Positions 15,061 to 22,096 of a stretch of DNA of 26,028 bases are shown here, one piece after another. The DNA is from JBJHAX01 sp050480705. GTDB taxonomy: Bacteria > Actinomycetota > Nitriliruptoria > Nitriliruptorales > Nitriliruptoraceae. Location of the stretch: assembly GCA_050480705.1 (NCBI GenBank), contig JBJHAX010000030.1, positions 1 to 26,028 of the forward strand, given 5' to 3'. The position numbers and the translations under genes are program-made. The stretch's first letter is position 1. The number at the start of each line of letters is the position of its first letter. The notes beneath the pieces were generated by a model. It saw nothing but the letters and a program-made list of their open reading frames with translations. It searched no databases and was not told where the DNA came from.

Positions 15061-16608
15061 TCAGTGACGGAAGTGGCGGCGACCTGTGACGACCATCGCG
15101 ATGCCGTGCTCGTCGGCGGCGGCCACCACCTCGTCGTCGCGGACCGATCCCCCAGGCTGCACGATAGCGCTCACCCCTGCCGCCGCGGCCGCATCAGGGC
15201 CGTCGCGGAACGGAAAGAACGCGTCGCTCGCCAGGACCGAACCCTGGTGGCGGTCACCGGAGCGTTCGACCGCCAGCCGGACACTGTCGACGCGGCTCAT
15301 CTGCCCGGCCCCGACACCGACGACCTGTCCGTCGCGGGCGAGCACGATGGCGTTGGACGTCGTGTGCTTGCACGCGAGCCACGCCAGGCGCAGATCGGCC
15401 ATCGCCGCCTCGTCGGGCTGCGCACGGGTCACGACGCGCCAGTCGTCCCACGGTTCTCGCTGCGTGTCCGCCTCCTGGAGCAGCACACCGCCGGCGACGC
15501 TGCGGACACGCAGCTCGGCGCCGTCGAGCGCAGCGTCGGCGGGCATCTCGAGGATGCGCAGGTCCCGTTTTGTCGTCAGCAGCCGCAGCGCCTCCTCGTC
15601 GTAGGCGGGGGCGACGACCACCTCGGTGAATACCTCGAGGATCTGGGTCGCGGTCGCCTCGTCGACGGTCCGGTTGGTCGCGACGATGCCACCGAACGCA
15701 CTCACGGGGTCGCCTTCGAGCGCGAGCGTGTAGGCGCGCGCGAGTTGGTCGGCGACCGCGTACCCGGCGGGGTTGGTGTGCTTGATGATGGCGACGCAGG
15801 GGTCGTCCTGTTCGACCACCATCGCCCAGGCGGCGTCGGCGTCCAGCAGGTTGTTGTACGACATCTCCTTGCCGTGGTGCTGGACCGCCGCCGCGAACCC
15901 CCGTGTGGACGTCGCAGAGCCCGAGGCGTAGAAGGCGGCCCGCTGGTGCGGGTTCTCGCCGTAGCGCAGCGTCGAGATCCGCTGCAGTTCGATCGTGCGC
16001 TGCTCGGCGAACGGCTCGTCGGTGTCGAACCAGGCGGCGATCGCGGCGTCGTAGGCGGCGATGTGGCGAAACGCCCGCGCCGCGAGCTCGCGGCGCAGTT
16101 CGTCGCCGAGGCCACCGTGCTGCTCGATCTCGTCGATGACCCGTGCGTAGTCGCCCGGGTCGACGACAACGCCGACCGATGCGTGGTTCTTCGCCGCGGC
16201 ACGCACCATCGTGGGCCCGCCGATGTCGATCATTTCCACGATCTCGTCGTCGGACGCTCCCGAGGCGACCGCGTCGTTGAACGGATACAGGTTGGCGACG
16301 ACGAGGTCGATCGGCTCGATGCCCAGCTCGTCGAGCTGCGCGAGGTGGTCGGGGTCGCGACGGTCCGCGAGCAGGCCGGCGTGCACCGCAGGGTGCAGTG
16401 TCTTGACGCGCCCACCGAGGCGTTCGGGGAAACCCGTCACCTCAGCGACCTCGACGACCTCGACACCGGCGTCGCGCAGGACCCCGGCGGTTGAGCCGGT
16501 CGACACGAGTGTCACGCCCGCGTTCGCGAGTGCGCGGCCCAGGTCGGCGACACCGTCCTTGTCGAAGCAGCTGACCAGCGCACGCCGGACCGGTCGAAAG
16601 GTGCTCAC
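15061..16608 (-). CDS. purH: Bifunctional AICAR formyltransferase / IMP cyclohydrolase
   Basis: This enzyme carries out the last two steps of IMP synthesis, consuming 10-formyl-THF. It has 515 residues. The N-terminal IMP cyclohydrolase domain has VSTGSTAGVLRDAG, GGRVKTLHPAVHAGLL and IDIGGPTMVRAAAKNH. The C-terminal transferase domain has LRYGENPHQRAAFY, catalytic KHTNPAG, SAFGGIVATNR and CKHTTSNAIVLA, ending in the usual basic VTGRRHFRH. GTG 16608 overlaps the purN stop (GTGA) and has GAGGAA six bases upstream. A longer frame to 16689 lies within purN and adds an Arg-rich non-family leader. Confidence 0.95.
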   Translation of the reverse strand: MSTFRPVRRALVSCFDKDGVADLGRALANAGVTLVSTGSTAGVLRDAGVEVVEVAEVTGFPERLGGRVKTLHPAVHAGLLADRRDPDHLAQLDELGIEPIDLVVANLYPFNDAVASGASDDEIVEMIDIGGPTMVRAAAKNHASVGVVVDPGDYARVIDEIEQHGGLGDELRRELAARAFRHIAAYDAAIAAWFDTDEPFAEQRTIELQRISTLRYGENPHQRAAFYASGSATSTRGFAAAVQHHGKEMSYNNLLDADAAWAMVVEQDDPCVAIIKHTNPAGYAVADQLARAYTLALEGDPVSAFGGIVATNRTVDEATATQILEVFTEVVVAPAYDEEALRLLTTKRDLRILEMPADAALDGAELRVRSVAGGVLLQEADTQREPWDDWRVVTRAQPDEAAMADLRLAWLACKHTTSNAIVLARDGQVVGVGAGQMSRVDSVRLAVERSGDRHQGSVLASDAFFPFRDGPDAAAAAGVSAIVQPGGSVRDDEVVAAADEHGIAMVVTGRRHFRH

Positions 16609-17252
16609 GTCTGTTCCTCGTCGTCGGGTGCCACGCGGACCTGTCGACCTCGCCGTTCGATACGTCCCTGGCACAACGCCCGCACGCACTCGGGCAGCAG
16701 TTGATGCTCGACCGCGCGGATCCGTGCGTGCAGGGCGGCTTCGTCGTCGCCGTCACGCACCTCGACAGCACGCTGCGCGATGATCGGGCCTGCGTCGACC
16801 TGGGCCTCGACGAAGTGCACCGTGGCGCCGGTGACACGAACGCCGTAGTCGAGTGCGTCGCGGACCGCGTGCGCCCCGGGGAACGCGGGCAACAGCGACG
16901 GGTGGGTGTTGAGGATCCGGTCCTCCCAGGTCGCTACGAACGATGCCGACAGCACGCGCATGAAGCCGGCCAGCACGACGACGTCAATGCTGTGGCGCGC
17001 GAGCTCGTCGAGCAGCGAAGCCTCCCAAGCTCGCCGGTCGTCGCCGACCGGCGTCGCCAGAAGGGCGATGTCGTCCCGGCGTGCCAGATCGAGCGCGCCC
17101 GCGTCCTCACGGTCGCTGACCACCAGCGCGACCTCGCCACCGAACCCGTCATCAGCCGCGATCGCTGCCAGCAGCGCTTCGAGGTTCGAGCCCCTGCCCG
17201 AGGCGAACACCGCGATGCGTGCGGGATGGTGCAGTGAGGTTCGGCCTGTCAG
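16605..17252 (-). CDS. purN: Phosphoribosylglycinamide formyltransferase, probable CTG start
   Basis: PurN formylates GAR with 10-formyl-THF in purine synthesis. Motifs: FASGRGSNLEALL (phosphate loop), the catalytic triad Asn/His in ILNTHPSLLPAFPGAHAV, and Asp in VHFVEAQVDAGPIIAQ. The first standard start codon, GTG 17210, would begin inside strand beta-1 and remove the residues ARIA that normally precede FASGRGSN. The frame is open further upstream without ATG, GTG or TTG. A CTG at 17252 has GGAGG (17260-17264) exactly seven bases upstream and restores the full N-terminus, giving 215 residues. I therefore place the start there. If CTG is not used, the gene starts at 17210. It overlaps purH by four bases and is first in purN-purH-folD-mdh-trpS. 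Confidence 0.88.
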   Translation of the reverse strand: MTGRTSLHHPARIAVFASGRGSNLEALLAAIAADDGFGGEVALVVSDREDAGALDLARRDDIALLATPVGDDRRAWEASLLDELARHSIDVVVLAGFMRVLSASFVATWEDRILNTHPSLLPAFPGAHAVRDALDYGVRVTGATVHFVEAQVDAGPIIAQRAVEVRDGDDEAALHARIRAVEHQLLPECVRALCQGRIERRGRQVRVAPDDEEQT

Positions 17253-17315
17253 GAGGCGACCTCCGCGTCGTGTCGCGTCGTGGGTGCGCGGCGCAAGGTC
17301 CGCACGGCGCCTCGC

Positions 17316-17323
17316 ACCCTATC
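17316..17323 (-). promoter_or_regulatory. Putative -10 element (GATAGGGT) for the purN operon
   Basis: On the minus strand, GATAGGGT lies about 64 bp upstream of the proposed CTG start of purN, and its TAGGGT core fits TAnnnT. The same octamer stands before the Mg-transporter gene at 490-497. No clear -35 was found. Confidence 0.35.
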
Positions 17324-17374
17324 CCCACGCCGCCGGTCCGCTGAGGGACGCACGGGGGTTCGCCGGGCTTGGCG

Positions 17375-17593
17375 TCAGGCCCCGGTGAGGTCGTCTGCAA
17401 TTGCGCGCGCTTCGTCCATGCGCTCCTGGTCGACGAACAGGCGTGTCCCCCAGTCCCCGGCGAACAGCACCCGCGCGAAGGCGCCCGAGCGTTTTGCCCA
17501 CACGACGATGCCCGCCTCGTGCAGGCGGGCGCGGATCTGCTCCGCGTGGTCGTCCTCGAACTGGCCGAGCTCGACCGTGCGCACTCGATCCAT
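17375..17593 (-). CDS. Small conserved-type protein, DUF2007-like
   Basis: This gene encodes 72 residues from ATG 17593, with AAGG about six bases upstream. The pattern ELGQFEDDHAEQIRARLHEAGI, then strands ARVLFAGDWGTRLFVD and a final helix RMDEARAIADDL, resembles the alpha/beta layout of small DUF2007 (putative signal-transducing) proteins. That family is defined mostly by such weak patterns, so the assignment is tentative. There is no signal peptide or membrane segment. It lies 122 bp upstream of purN on the same strand and is divergent from the L-2-hydroxyglutarate enzyme. No role in purine synthesis is implied by the sequence. Confidence 0.65.
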   Translation of the reverse strand: MDRVRTVELGQFEDDHAEQIRARLHEAGIVVWAKRSGAFARVLFAGDWGTRLFVDQERMDEARAIADDLTGA

Positions 17594-17639
17594 CCGCTGC
17601 CTTGCTGCTCTCTTCGGCGCAACACTACGCTCAATCGTC

Positions 17640-17659
17640 GGCCGCCTGGGATGGCGGCC
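17640..17659 (+). promoter_or_regulatory. Perfect inverted repeat upstream of the L-2-hydroxyglutarate gene
   Basis: GGCCGCC (17640-17646) and GGCGGCC (17653-17659) form a perfect 7-bp dyad with a 6-bp spacer, 38 bp before the GTG start. A TACGCT (17626-17631) matching TAnnnT lies just upstream, so the dyad would be near the transcription start. It could be an operator for a dimeric repressor or a leader hairpin. Confidence 0.4.
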
Positions 17660-17697
17660 TCTGATTCGGCCACATGTTCTCGATTCTTGGAGCGAAC

Positions 17698-18945
17698 GTG
17701 ACCATGCGCAACCGCGTCGATGTCGCGATCGTGGGAGGCGGCATCGTCGGTCTGGCGACGGCGCTGCGTCTCACCGAACGTCGGCCGGATCTGCGCGTGA
17801 CGATCCTCGAACGCGATCAGGAAGTCGGCACCGGGCAGTCGTCGCGCAACTCGGGTGTGCTGCACGCCGGGCTGTACTACGCGCCCGGATCCGCGAAGGC
17901 GCGCTGGTGCCGGGCCGGAAAGGCCGCGTTCGAGCAGTTCGCGGCCGAGAACGACCTGCCGGTCGAGCGCACCGGCAAGGTCGTCGCCGCGGTCGATCGC
18001 CGTGAGCTGCCCGGTCTGCGCCGACTCGTGGAGCGTGCGCGCACGAACGGTGTCGAGATCTACGAGCGAGACGCCGATGCGCTCGCAGAACACGAGCCGA
18101 ACCTGACCGCGGTCGCGGGCGCATGGACGCCCGAAACCGCGGTGACCGACTTCGGTCTGGCGTGCCGCCGCATGGCCGAGGTGCTCGCTGAGCGGGGCGT
18201 CGACGTTCGGACCGGCACACGCGTCGAGCGCGTCGACGAACGCGACGATCACGTGCGCCTGCACGTCGGCGACGGTTCGGCCGACGAGGCCGACGACGCC
18301 ATCGAGGCGTCCGTCGCCGTGCTGTGTGTCGGCCTCGACTCCGACCGGCTGGGTGCGCGCTCCGGATTCGGCCCTGAGGAGCGGATCATGCCGTTCCGGG
18401 GCTCATGGCTGCGCCTGCGCGACGAGCGTGCCGACCTGGTACGCGGCAGCATCTACCCGGTGCCGCTGCCCGGCCTGCCGTTCCTCGGGGTGCACCTGAC
18501 ACGCCGCATCGACGGCTCGGTGTGGATCGGGCCGAACGCGGTGCTCGCGCTGGCGCGCGAAGGTGCCCGCCCGTGGTCGTTCAAACCGCGTGACTTCGCC
18601 GACGTGCTCAAGTTCCCGGGAACGTGGCGTCTCGCCCGCCGCAATCTCGGAACCGCGGTCACGGAAGTCGTGCGCGACCGGTGGATCCGCGCGAACCTGC
18701 GCGAGGTGCAGCGCTACGTGCCCGACATCGGCCCCGACGATGTTGAACGCGGCCCCTGGGGTGTTCGCGCACAACTCGTCGACCGATCCGGCAACCTCGT
18801 CGACGACTTCGTCGTGCGCGACACGCGGCGCATCGTCCATGTGCTCAACGCACCGTCACCGGCGGCGACAGCTTCGTTTGCGATCGGCGACGAGATCACC
18901 TCCCGCGCACTCGATCACGTGCCCGACGCCGGCCGTCACCCGTAG
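17698..18945 (+). CDS. lhgO: L-2-hydroxyglutarate oxidase/dehydrogenase
   Basis: This FAD-dependent enzyme of the DAO family oxidises L-2-hydroxyglutarate to 2-oxoglutarate. It has 415 residues with an N-terminal FAD fold (VAIVGGGIVGLATALRL, then acidic ILERD). Family-typical segments are QSSRNSGVLHAGLYYAPGS, GVHLTRRIDGSVWIGPNAVL and HVLNAPSPAATASFAIGDEI. In bacteria such enzymes (LhgO/LhgD) pass electrons to oxygen or the quinone pool; which applies here cannot be seen. GTG 17698 is five bases after GGAG (17689-17692); ATG 17704 is also in frame. It stands alone on the plus strand, and a tRNA gene follows 14 bp after its stop. Confidence 0.9.
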   Translation: MTMRNRVDVAIVGGGIVGLATALRLTERRPDLRVTILERDQEVGTGQSSRNSGVLHAGLYYAPGSAKARWCRAGKAAFEQFAAENDLPVERTGKVVAAVDRRELPGLRRLVERARTNGVEIYERDADALAEHEPNLTAVAGAWTPETAVTDFGLACRRMAEVLAERGVDVRTGTRVERVDERDDHVRLHVGDGSADEADDAIEASVAVLCVGLDSDRLGARSGFGPEERIMPFRGSWLRLRDERADLVRGSIYPVPLPGLPFLGVHLTRRIDGSVWIGPNAVLALAREGARPWSFKPRDFADVLKFPGTWRLARRNLGTAVTEVVRDRWIRANLREVQRYVPDIGPDDVERGPWGVRAQLVDRSGNLVDDFVVRDTRRIVHVLNAPSPAATASFAIGDEITSRALDHVPDAGRHP

Positions 18946-18959
18946 TCTGGTCCGATCCA

Positions 18960-19045
18960 GCGGGTGTGCTGGAACCGGTAGACAGAGGGGTCTTAAACAC
19001 CCCGGGACGTTCGCGTCCGTGTGGGTTCGAATCCCACCACCCGCA
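18960..19045 (+). tRNA. tRNA-Leu (anticodon TAA)
   Basis: The acceptor stem GCGGGTG (18960-18966) pairs with CACCCGC (19038-19044), with A as discriminator base. The anticodon stem GGGGT/ACCCC encloses loop CTTAAAC, giving anticodon TAA. A long variable arm (GGGACGTTCGCGTCC) marks a class II tRNA, and the T arm is GTGGG-TTCGAAT-CCCAC. CCA is not encoded. It reads UUA/UUG codons, which are rare in such a GC-rich genome. Confidence 0.96.
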
Positions 19046-19142
19046 CTTCTCGTTGTGATTCCTCCAACGTTGCCGTTCTTCTCACTGAACTCCGAGACCA
19101 TCGGCCGTTGATCCCTGTGATGAGTCTCGAGCGCTCAGCCTC

Positions 19143-19166
19143 CTGTGTAGCGCTCGTGCTACACAG
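19143..19166. promoter_or_regulatory. Palindromic operator of the toxin-antitoxin operon
   Basis: CTGTGTAGC (19143-19151) and GCTACACAG (19158-19166) are perfect 9-bp arms around a 6-bp spacer. The dyad ends four bases before the -10 box and so covers the -35 region, the expected site for autorepression by the antitoxin or the antitoxin-toxin complex. Confidence 0.75.
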
Positions 19167-19170
19167 CAGG

Positions 19171-19176
19171 TATTCT
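19171..19176 (+). promoter_or_regulatory. -10 element of the vapBC-type operon, probable leaderless start
   Basis: TATTCT fits TAnnnT and ends six bases before ATG 19183, so transcription would begin at or next to the start codon. No Shine-Dalgarno precedes this ATG, which agrees with a leaderless mRNA. Confidence 0.55.
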
Positions 19177-19182
19177 GGCGTC

Positions 19183-19434
19183 ATGACTAGGACGATCAGC
19201 CAGCGTGAACTCCGCAACGACAGCGGAGCGATCATGCGCGCACTTGACCGGGGGGAGGTGTTCCTGGTGACCCGCAACGGTGTCCCAGTCGGCGAGTTGC
19301 GGCCAGCCCGTCGGCGTTTCGTGACGCGTGACCTCCTCAGCGAGGCGTTCGCCGGCGCACCTCGGATCGATGACCAACGATTCCGTGACGAACTCGACGC
19401 GGTCGTCGATCAGACTGTCGAGCCACAGGTGTGA
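19183..19434 (+). CDS. vapB: Type II antitoxin, Phd/YefM (VapB-like)
   Basis: This is an 83-residue antitoxin expected to bind its operator as a dimer and neutralise the downstream PIN toxin. The N-terminal Phd/YefM pattern is clear: MTRTISQRELRNDSGAIMRA, then EVFLVTRNGVPVGELRP. The C-terminal tail (LLSEAFAGAPRIDDQRFRDE) is acidic and probably the toxin-wrapping part. The frame is open upstream through the tRNA gene, but ATG 19183 is the start that fits the family and the promoter. Its stop overlaps the toxin start by GTGA, ensuring coupled synthesis. Confidence 0.88.
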   Translation: MTRTISQRELRNDSGAIMRALDRGEVFLVTRNGVPVGELRPARRRFVTRDLLSEAFAGAPRIDDQRFRDELDAVVDQTVEPQV

Positions 19435-19853
19435 CCGACACAGCTTCGACACAGGCCGCTCAAGGATTGCTCGACACGTCGGTGGTCATCGCGCTCGGGC
19501 GGGTGCCGTCCGATGCGCTGCCACTCGAGCCAACGATCGCTGCGGTCACCCTCGCCGAGTTGGCCGCCGGGCCTCATGCGACTGACGACGCCGAGGAACG
19601 GGCGCGACGACAGGACCGGCTCCAGCGCATCGAGGCGTTGCTGGATCCGTTGCCGTTCGACGCTGCCGCCGCTCGCGCCTACGCCCGCGTCTACGCCGCC
19701 ACCCGCAGCAGGGAGCGGAAGCCTCGGGGCGCCCGTGCGGTCGATCTACTGATCGCGGCAACCGCGCTGGCTAACGACCTTCCGCTGTTCACCCGCAACC
19801 CCACAGACTTCGACCATCTCGAAGCCGTGGGCCTCAAGGTCCACCCGGTGTAG
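19431..19853 (+). CDS. vapC: PIN-domain ribonuclease toxin (VapC)
   Basis: This is a 140-residue PIN-domain toxin; family members cleave tRNA or rRNA using Mg2+ or Mn2+. The acidic active-site residues are present: Asp15 (GLLDTSVVIAL), Glu43 (VTLAELAAG), Asp105 (RAVDLLIAATAL) and Asp126 in LFTRNPTDFDHL. All four suggest an active enzyme. The GTG at 19431 overlaps the antitoxin stop. The module sits directly after a tRNA-Leu gene, a common place for horizontally acquired genes, but I find no duplicated tRNA 3' end downstream that would define an island. Confidence 0.92.
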   Translation: MTDTASTQAAQGLLDTSVVIALGRVPSDALPLEPTIAAVTLAELAAGPHATDDAEERARRQDRLQRIEALLDPLPFDAAAARAYARVYAATRSRERKPRGARAVDLLIAATALANDLPLFTRNPTDFDHLEAVGLKVHPV

Positions 19854-20297
19854 GCGAGGGATGTCGCGAGAACGCACGTGCATCAGGTCGCGCTCGGCCC
19901 CCATCGACCGGCGTCCCGTCCTTGGCCCACCGAAGGTTTGAAATCCGTCGCGTTAGGGGCACTGCTGCGACCAGCCGGGCCGGATGCCACGAGCCCGACA
20001 TGCCCCCTCGCGCGACCCCGACTCGACGAGGCCTGCCCGACGCACCCTCCCACGTCCACCTCGGCATGACCCACTTCGCGACATCGGCGGGCAGCTCGCG
20101 CGTGCCCACATCAGTGGGCGGCGCCGCGTCGTGGCCGCGTTCGCGACACAGCTGGCGGGGGTCGGAGGCGACGTCAGCTCGTCCAGAAACCTCCTGCGCC
20201 GTGGAGCGGTCGCCGGCACGCGACACGCCGGGAGCACCCCTTGACGCGGGTGACCAGCCAGGCGAGGGTGGAGGCTCGCGAGCCGAAGGGGACGACA
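19854..20297. other. Gene-less 444-bp stretch between vapC and the SnoaL-like gene
   Basis: I see no credible gene here. Open frames exist on both strands but are Arg/Pro/Ser-rich with no motif and no good start. Around 19934-19965 the sequence is less GC-rich than the rest (AAGGTTTGAAATCCGTCGCG) and could be an element remnant or an RNA, but no fold was convincing. Near the end are TTGACG (20241-20246), a possible -35 without a matching -10, and the perfect 12-bp palindrome GGCTCGCGAGCC (20273-20284) directly before the SnoaL Shine-Dalgarno. Confidence 0.5.
20273..20284. promoter_or_regulatory. 12-bp palindrome next to the SnoaL ribosome binding site
   Basis: GGCTCGCGAGCC is a perfect palindrome ending just before the Shine-Dalgarno GAAGGGG (20285-20291). 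It may bind a dimeric regulator. With no loop it is unlikely to be an RNA hairpin. Confidence 0.3.
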
Positions 20298-20684
20298 ATG
20301 GCACATCCGAACGAGGACCTCCTGCGTCGCGGCTACAACGCCTTTGCGCAAGGAGACATCGACGCGCTCAATGAGCTGTTCGCCGACGACATCGTGTGGC
20401 ACTCGCCCGGCGACAACCCGCTCGCCGGCGACCTGCACGGCAAGCAGGAGGTGTTCGGCCTGTTCGCAAGGCTCAACGAGCTTGCCGACTCCTTCGAACA
20501 GGAACTCCACGACGTGATCGCGAACGACGAGCACGGCGTCGGCCTGGTAAGTGTTCGGGCGACCCGGGGCGAGCGCACCCTGGAGCAGAACGCCGTCCAC
20601 GTGTGGCACATGTCTGACGGCCAGGCGACCGAGTACTGGCTCCACGCCTACGACCAGACCGAGGTCGACGCCTTCTGGAAGTAG
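20298..20684 (+). CDS. SnoaL-like / NTF2-fold protein
   Basis: This small cytoplasmic protein of 128 residues has the cone-shaped NTF2-like fold shared by SnoaL cyclases and ketosteroid isomerase relatives. The pattern is typical: an N-terminal helix DLLRRGYNAFAQGDIDALNE, then LFADDIVWHSPG, a helix with GKQEVFGLFARLNEL, and the strands HDVIANDEHGVGLVSVRATR and NAVHVWHMSDGQATEYWLHA. Members range from isomerases to proteins without known activity, so no substrate is inferred. ATG 20298 is six bases after GAAGGGG; an upstream in-frame start at 20241 adds a non-family leader. The next gene on the same strand starts 184 bp later. Confidence 0.82.
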   Translation: MAHPNEDLLRRGYNAFAQGDIDALNELFADDIVWHSPGDNPLAGDLHGKQEVFGLFARLNELADSFEQELHDVIANDEHGVGLVSVRATRGERTLEQNAVHVWHMSDGQATEYWLHAYDQTEVDAFWK

Positions 20685-20840
20685 CCGGTGCATTCATCCG
20701 GTCGCGCGCGCCGACTGCCCGCGTGCGTACAGCACCGGTCCTGCCAGAGCGGGGCTTCCGACCCTGTCGGCCGGTGTACCCGGCGGCGACGATCCTGCTT
20801 CGCCGCTGATCCGGCGTGCGTCGCGGGGTGGCCGTCGATG

Positions 20841-20868
20841 CGGCGGCGCGTCAGGAGGTGCGCCGCCG
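20841..20868 (+). promoter_or_regulatory. 9-bp GC hairpin presenting the Shine-Dalgarno in its loop
   Basis: CGGCGGCGC (20841-20849) and GCGCCGCCG (20860-20868) are perfectly complementary. The 10-nt loop contains AGGAGG (20853-20858), and the ATG of the beta-lactamase-family gene begins at the next base, 20869. In RNA the nine G-C pairs would hinder ribosome loading; in DNA it could be an operator. The geometry is seen directly; the function is inference. Confidence 0.6.
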
Positions 20869-22005
20869 ATGACCGTGTCCCCGACGACAACCTCGCTCGA
20901 TCTCCTGGCCGAGCAGACAATCGGCCGACGCGGGATCCGTCATGCGGTCATCGCCGCCGAGCGCGGCGACAGGTCGCTGAGCTCGATCGGGGTCGCTGGC
21001 GCTGCAGACGCAGACGGCACGCCGATGCGGTCCGAGACGCCGTTCCACTACGCCAGCGTCACCAAGCTGTACACGGCCGCCGCAGTGATGCAGCTGTGGG
21101 AGCAGGGCGGTGTGGATCTCGACGCCCCTCTCGGCGCCTACCTGCCGTCCGCACTGGTCGACGGACTGCATCGTCTGGACGGCGTGGACCACAGCGCAGC
21201 GATCACCGTGCGCCACCTGCTCACGCACACCTCAGGGCTGCCCGACTACTTCCTGGACACCCCGGCCGGACAGACGAGCTTTACCGACCGGATCACCCGG
21301 AGTGACTTCACCTACACGCTCGACGAGGTGCTCGACCGGGTCCGTCAGCTGACCCCGTCCTTCCCACCGCAGGACCCTGCAGCACCACGGCAACGTGCCC
21401 GCTACTCCGACACCAACTTCCAGCTGCTCGGCGAGATCATCTCGCAGGTCACCCAACGCTCCTACCAGGAGGCCGTCGACGCACAGATCCTCACACCGCT
21501 GGCTCTCGACCACACCTGGTTCGCCGGTCATCCTCGCAGTACCGAGCCGCGCCAGGTCGCCACCATGTGGTCGGGCGAGATGGTTCTCGACCGCCCGCTG
21601 GCGATGGCATCGATGGCGCCCGAAGGGGGGCTGATCGGCACCGTCGCCGACGCGCTGGTCTTCCTACGCGCACTTGTCGGCGGCGAACTGTTCGAACGGC
21701 AGGACACGCTCGCGGCGATGCAAGCGCGCTGGAACCGGTTCGGGCTACCCCGCGACCGGGCGGCGATCATGGCACCGGGCTGGCCCATCGAGTACGGGCT
21801 GGGCATCAAGCGCTACCGGCTGCCGCGCCTGCTGAACGCGGGCCGGACATCGCCGACGTTCATCGGGCACACCGGGGCAAGCGGATCGTGGCTGTTCTTC
21901 TGCCCCGAACACGACCTGTATCTCGCCGGCACCGTGGACCAGACGATCGCGGCGGGTCTGCCCTACCGGATGCTGCCGCGACTCGTCCGGCAGTTCGAGC
22001 GCTGA
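20869..22005 (+). CDS. Beta-lactamase-family serine hydrolase (class C / esterase EstB type)
   Basis: This serine hydrolase of 378 residues has the penicillin-binding fold. It has the nucleophile motif SVTK (Ser63, Lys66) in HYASVTKLYTAAAVMQLW, the YxN-equivalent YSDTN (Tyr179), and the third box HTG (His334-Gly336) in FIGHTGASGSW, plus the family segments VRHLLTHTSGLPDY and GLIGTVADALVFLRAL. There is no signal peptide, so it is probably a cytoplasmic esterase, amidase or peptidase; it need not be an antibiotic-resistance enzyme. The start is ATG 20869, ten bases after AGGAGG. The frame is open to 20551 through the SnoaL gene, but that part is off-frame and Arg-rich. The Shine-Dalgarno lies in a strong hairpin loop. 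Confidence 0.9.
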   Translation: MTVSPTTTSLDLLAEQTIGRRGIRHAVIAAERGDRSLSSIGVAGAADADGTPMRSETPFHYASVTKLYTAAAVMQLWEQGGVDLDAPLGAYLPSALVDGLHRLDGVDHSAAITVRHLLTHTSGLPDYFLDTPAGQTSFTDRITRSDFTYTLDEVLDRVRQLTPSFPPQDPAAPRQRARYSDTNFQLLGEIISQVTQRSYQEAVDAQILTPLALDHTWFAGHPRSTEPRQVATMWSGEMVLDRPLAMASMAPEGGLIGTVADALVFLRALVGGELFERQDTLAAMQARWNRFGLPRDRAAIMAPGWPIEYGLGIKRYRLPRLLNAGRTSPTFIGHTGASGSWLFFCPEHDLYLAGTVDQTIAAGLPYRMLPRLVRQFER

Positions 22006-22039
22006 CACGCCTCGCAGCGAACCCCCGCCTTCCTGGCGG

Positions 22040-22065
22040 CCGGCGCGCCCAGCGAGTCGCGCCGG
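22040..22065 (+). other. GC-rich hairpin between the serine hydrolase and the 361-residue gene
   Basis: CCGGCGCG (22040-22047) and CGCGCCGG (22058-22065) form a perfect 8-bp stem with a 10-nt loop, in the 91-bp gap. It is similar in size to the hairpin ahead of the hydrolase but does not contain a Shine-Dalgarno. It could be a weak terminator or mRNA stabiliser. Confidence 0.45.
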
Positions 22066-22096
22066 GCTGCAGGGAGGCACTACCAAAGGACCCCGT

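Noticed and set aside
15064..16494. Long plus-strand frame opposite purH
   Set aside because: It is antisense to a motif-complete purH, so it is a mirror of its codon bias.
18960..20297. Genomic island with attL/attR at tRNA-Leu
   Set aside because: I searched by eye for a copy of the tRNA 3' end downstream; GGTTTGAAATCC near 19936 is only a loose match. No integrase is present.
19834..20304. Minus-strand frame of 156 codons in the gene-less stretch
   Set aside because: It has no recognisable domain, Arg/Pro/Ser-rich composition and no convincing Shine-Dalgarno, and it overlaps the end of vapC. It is kept as part of the unexplained gap.
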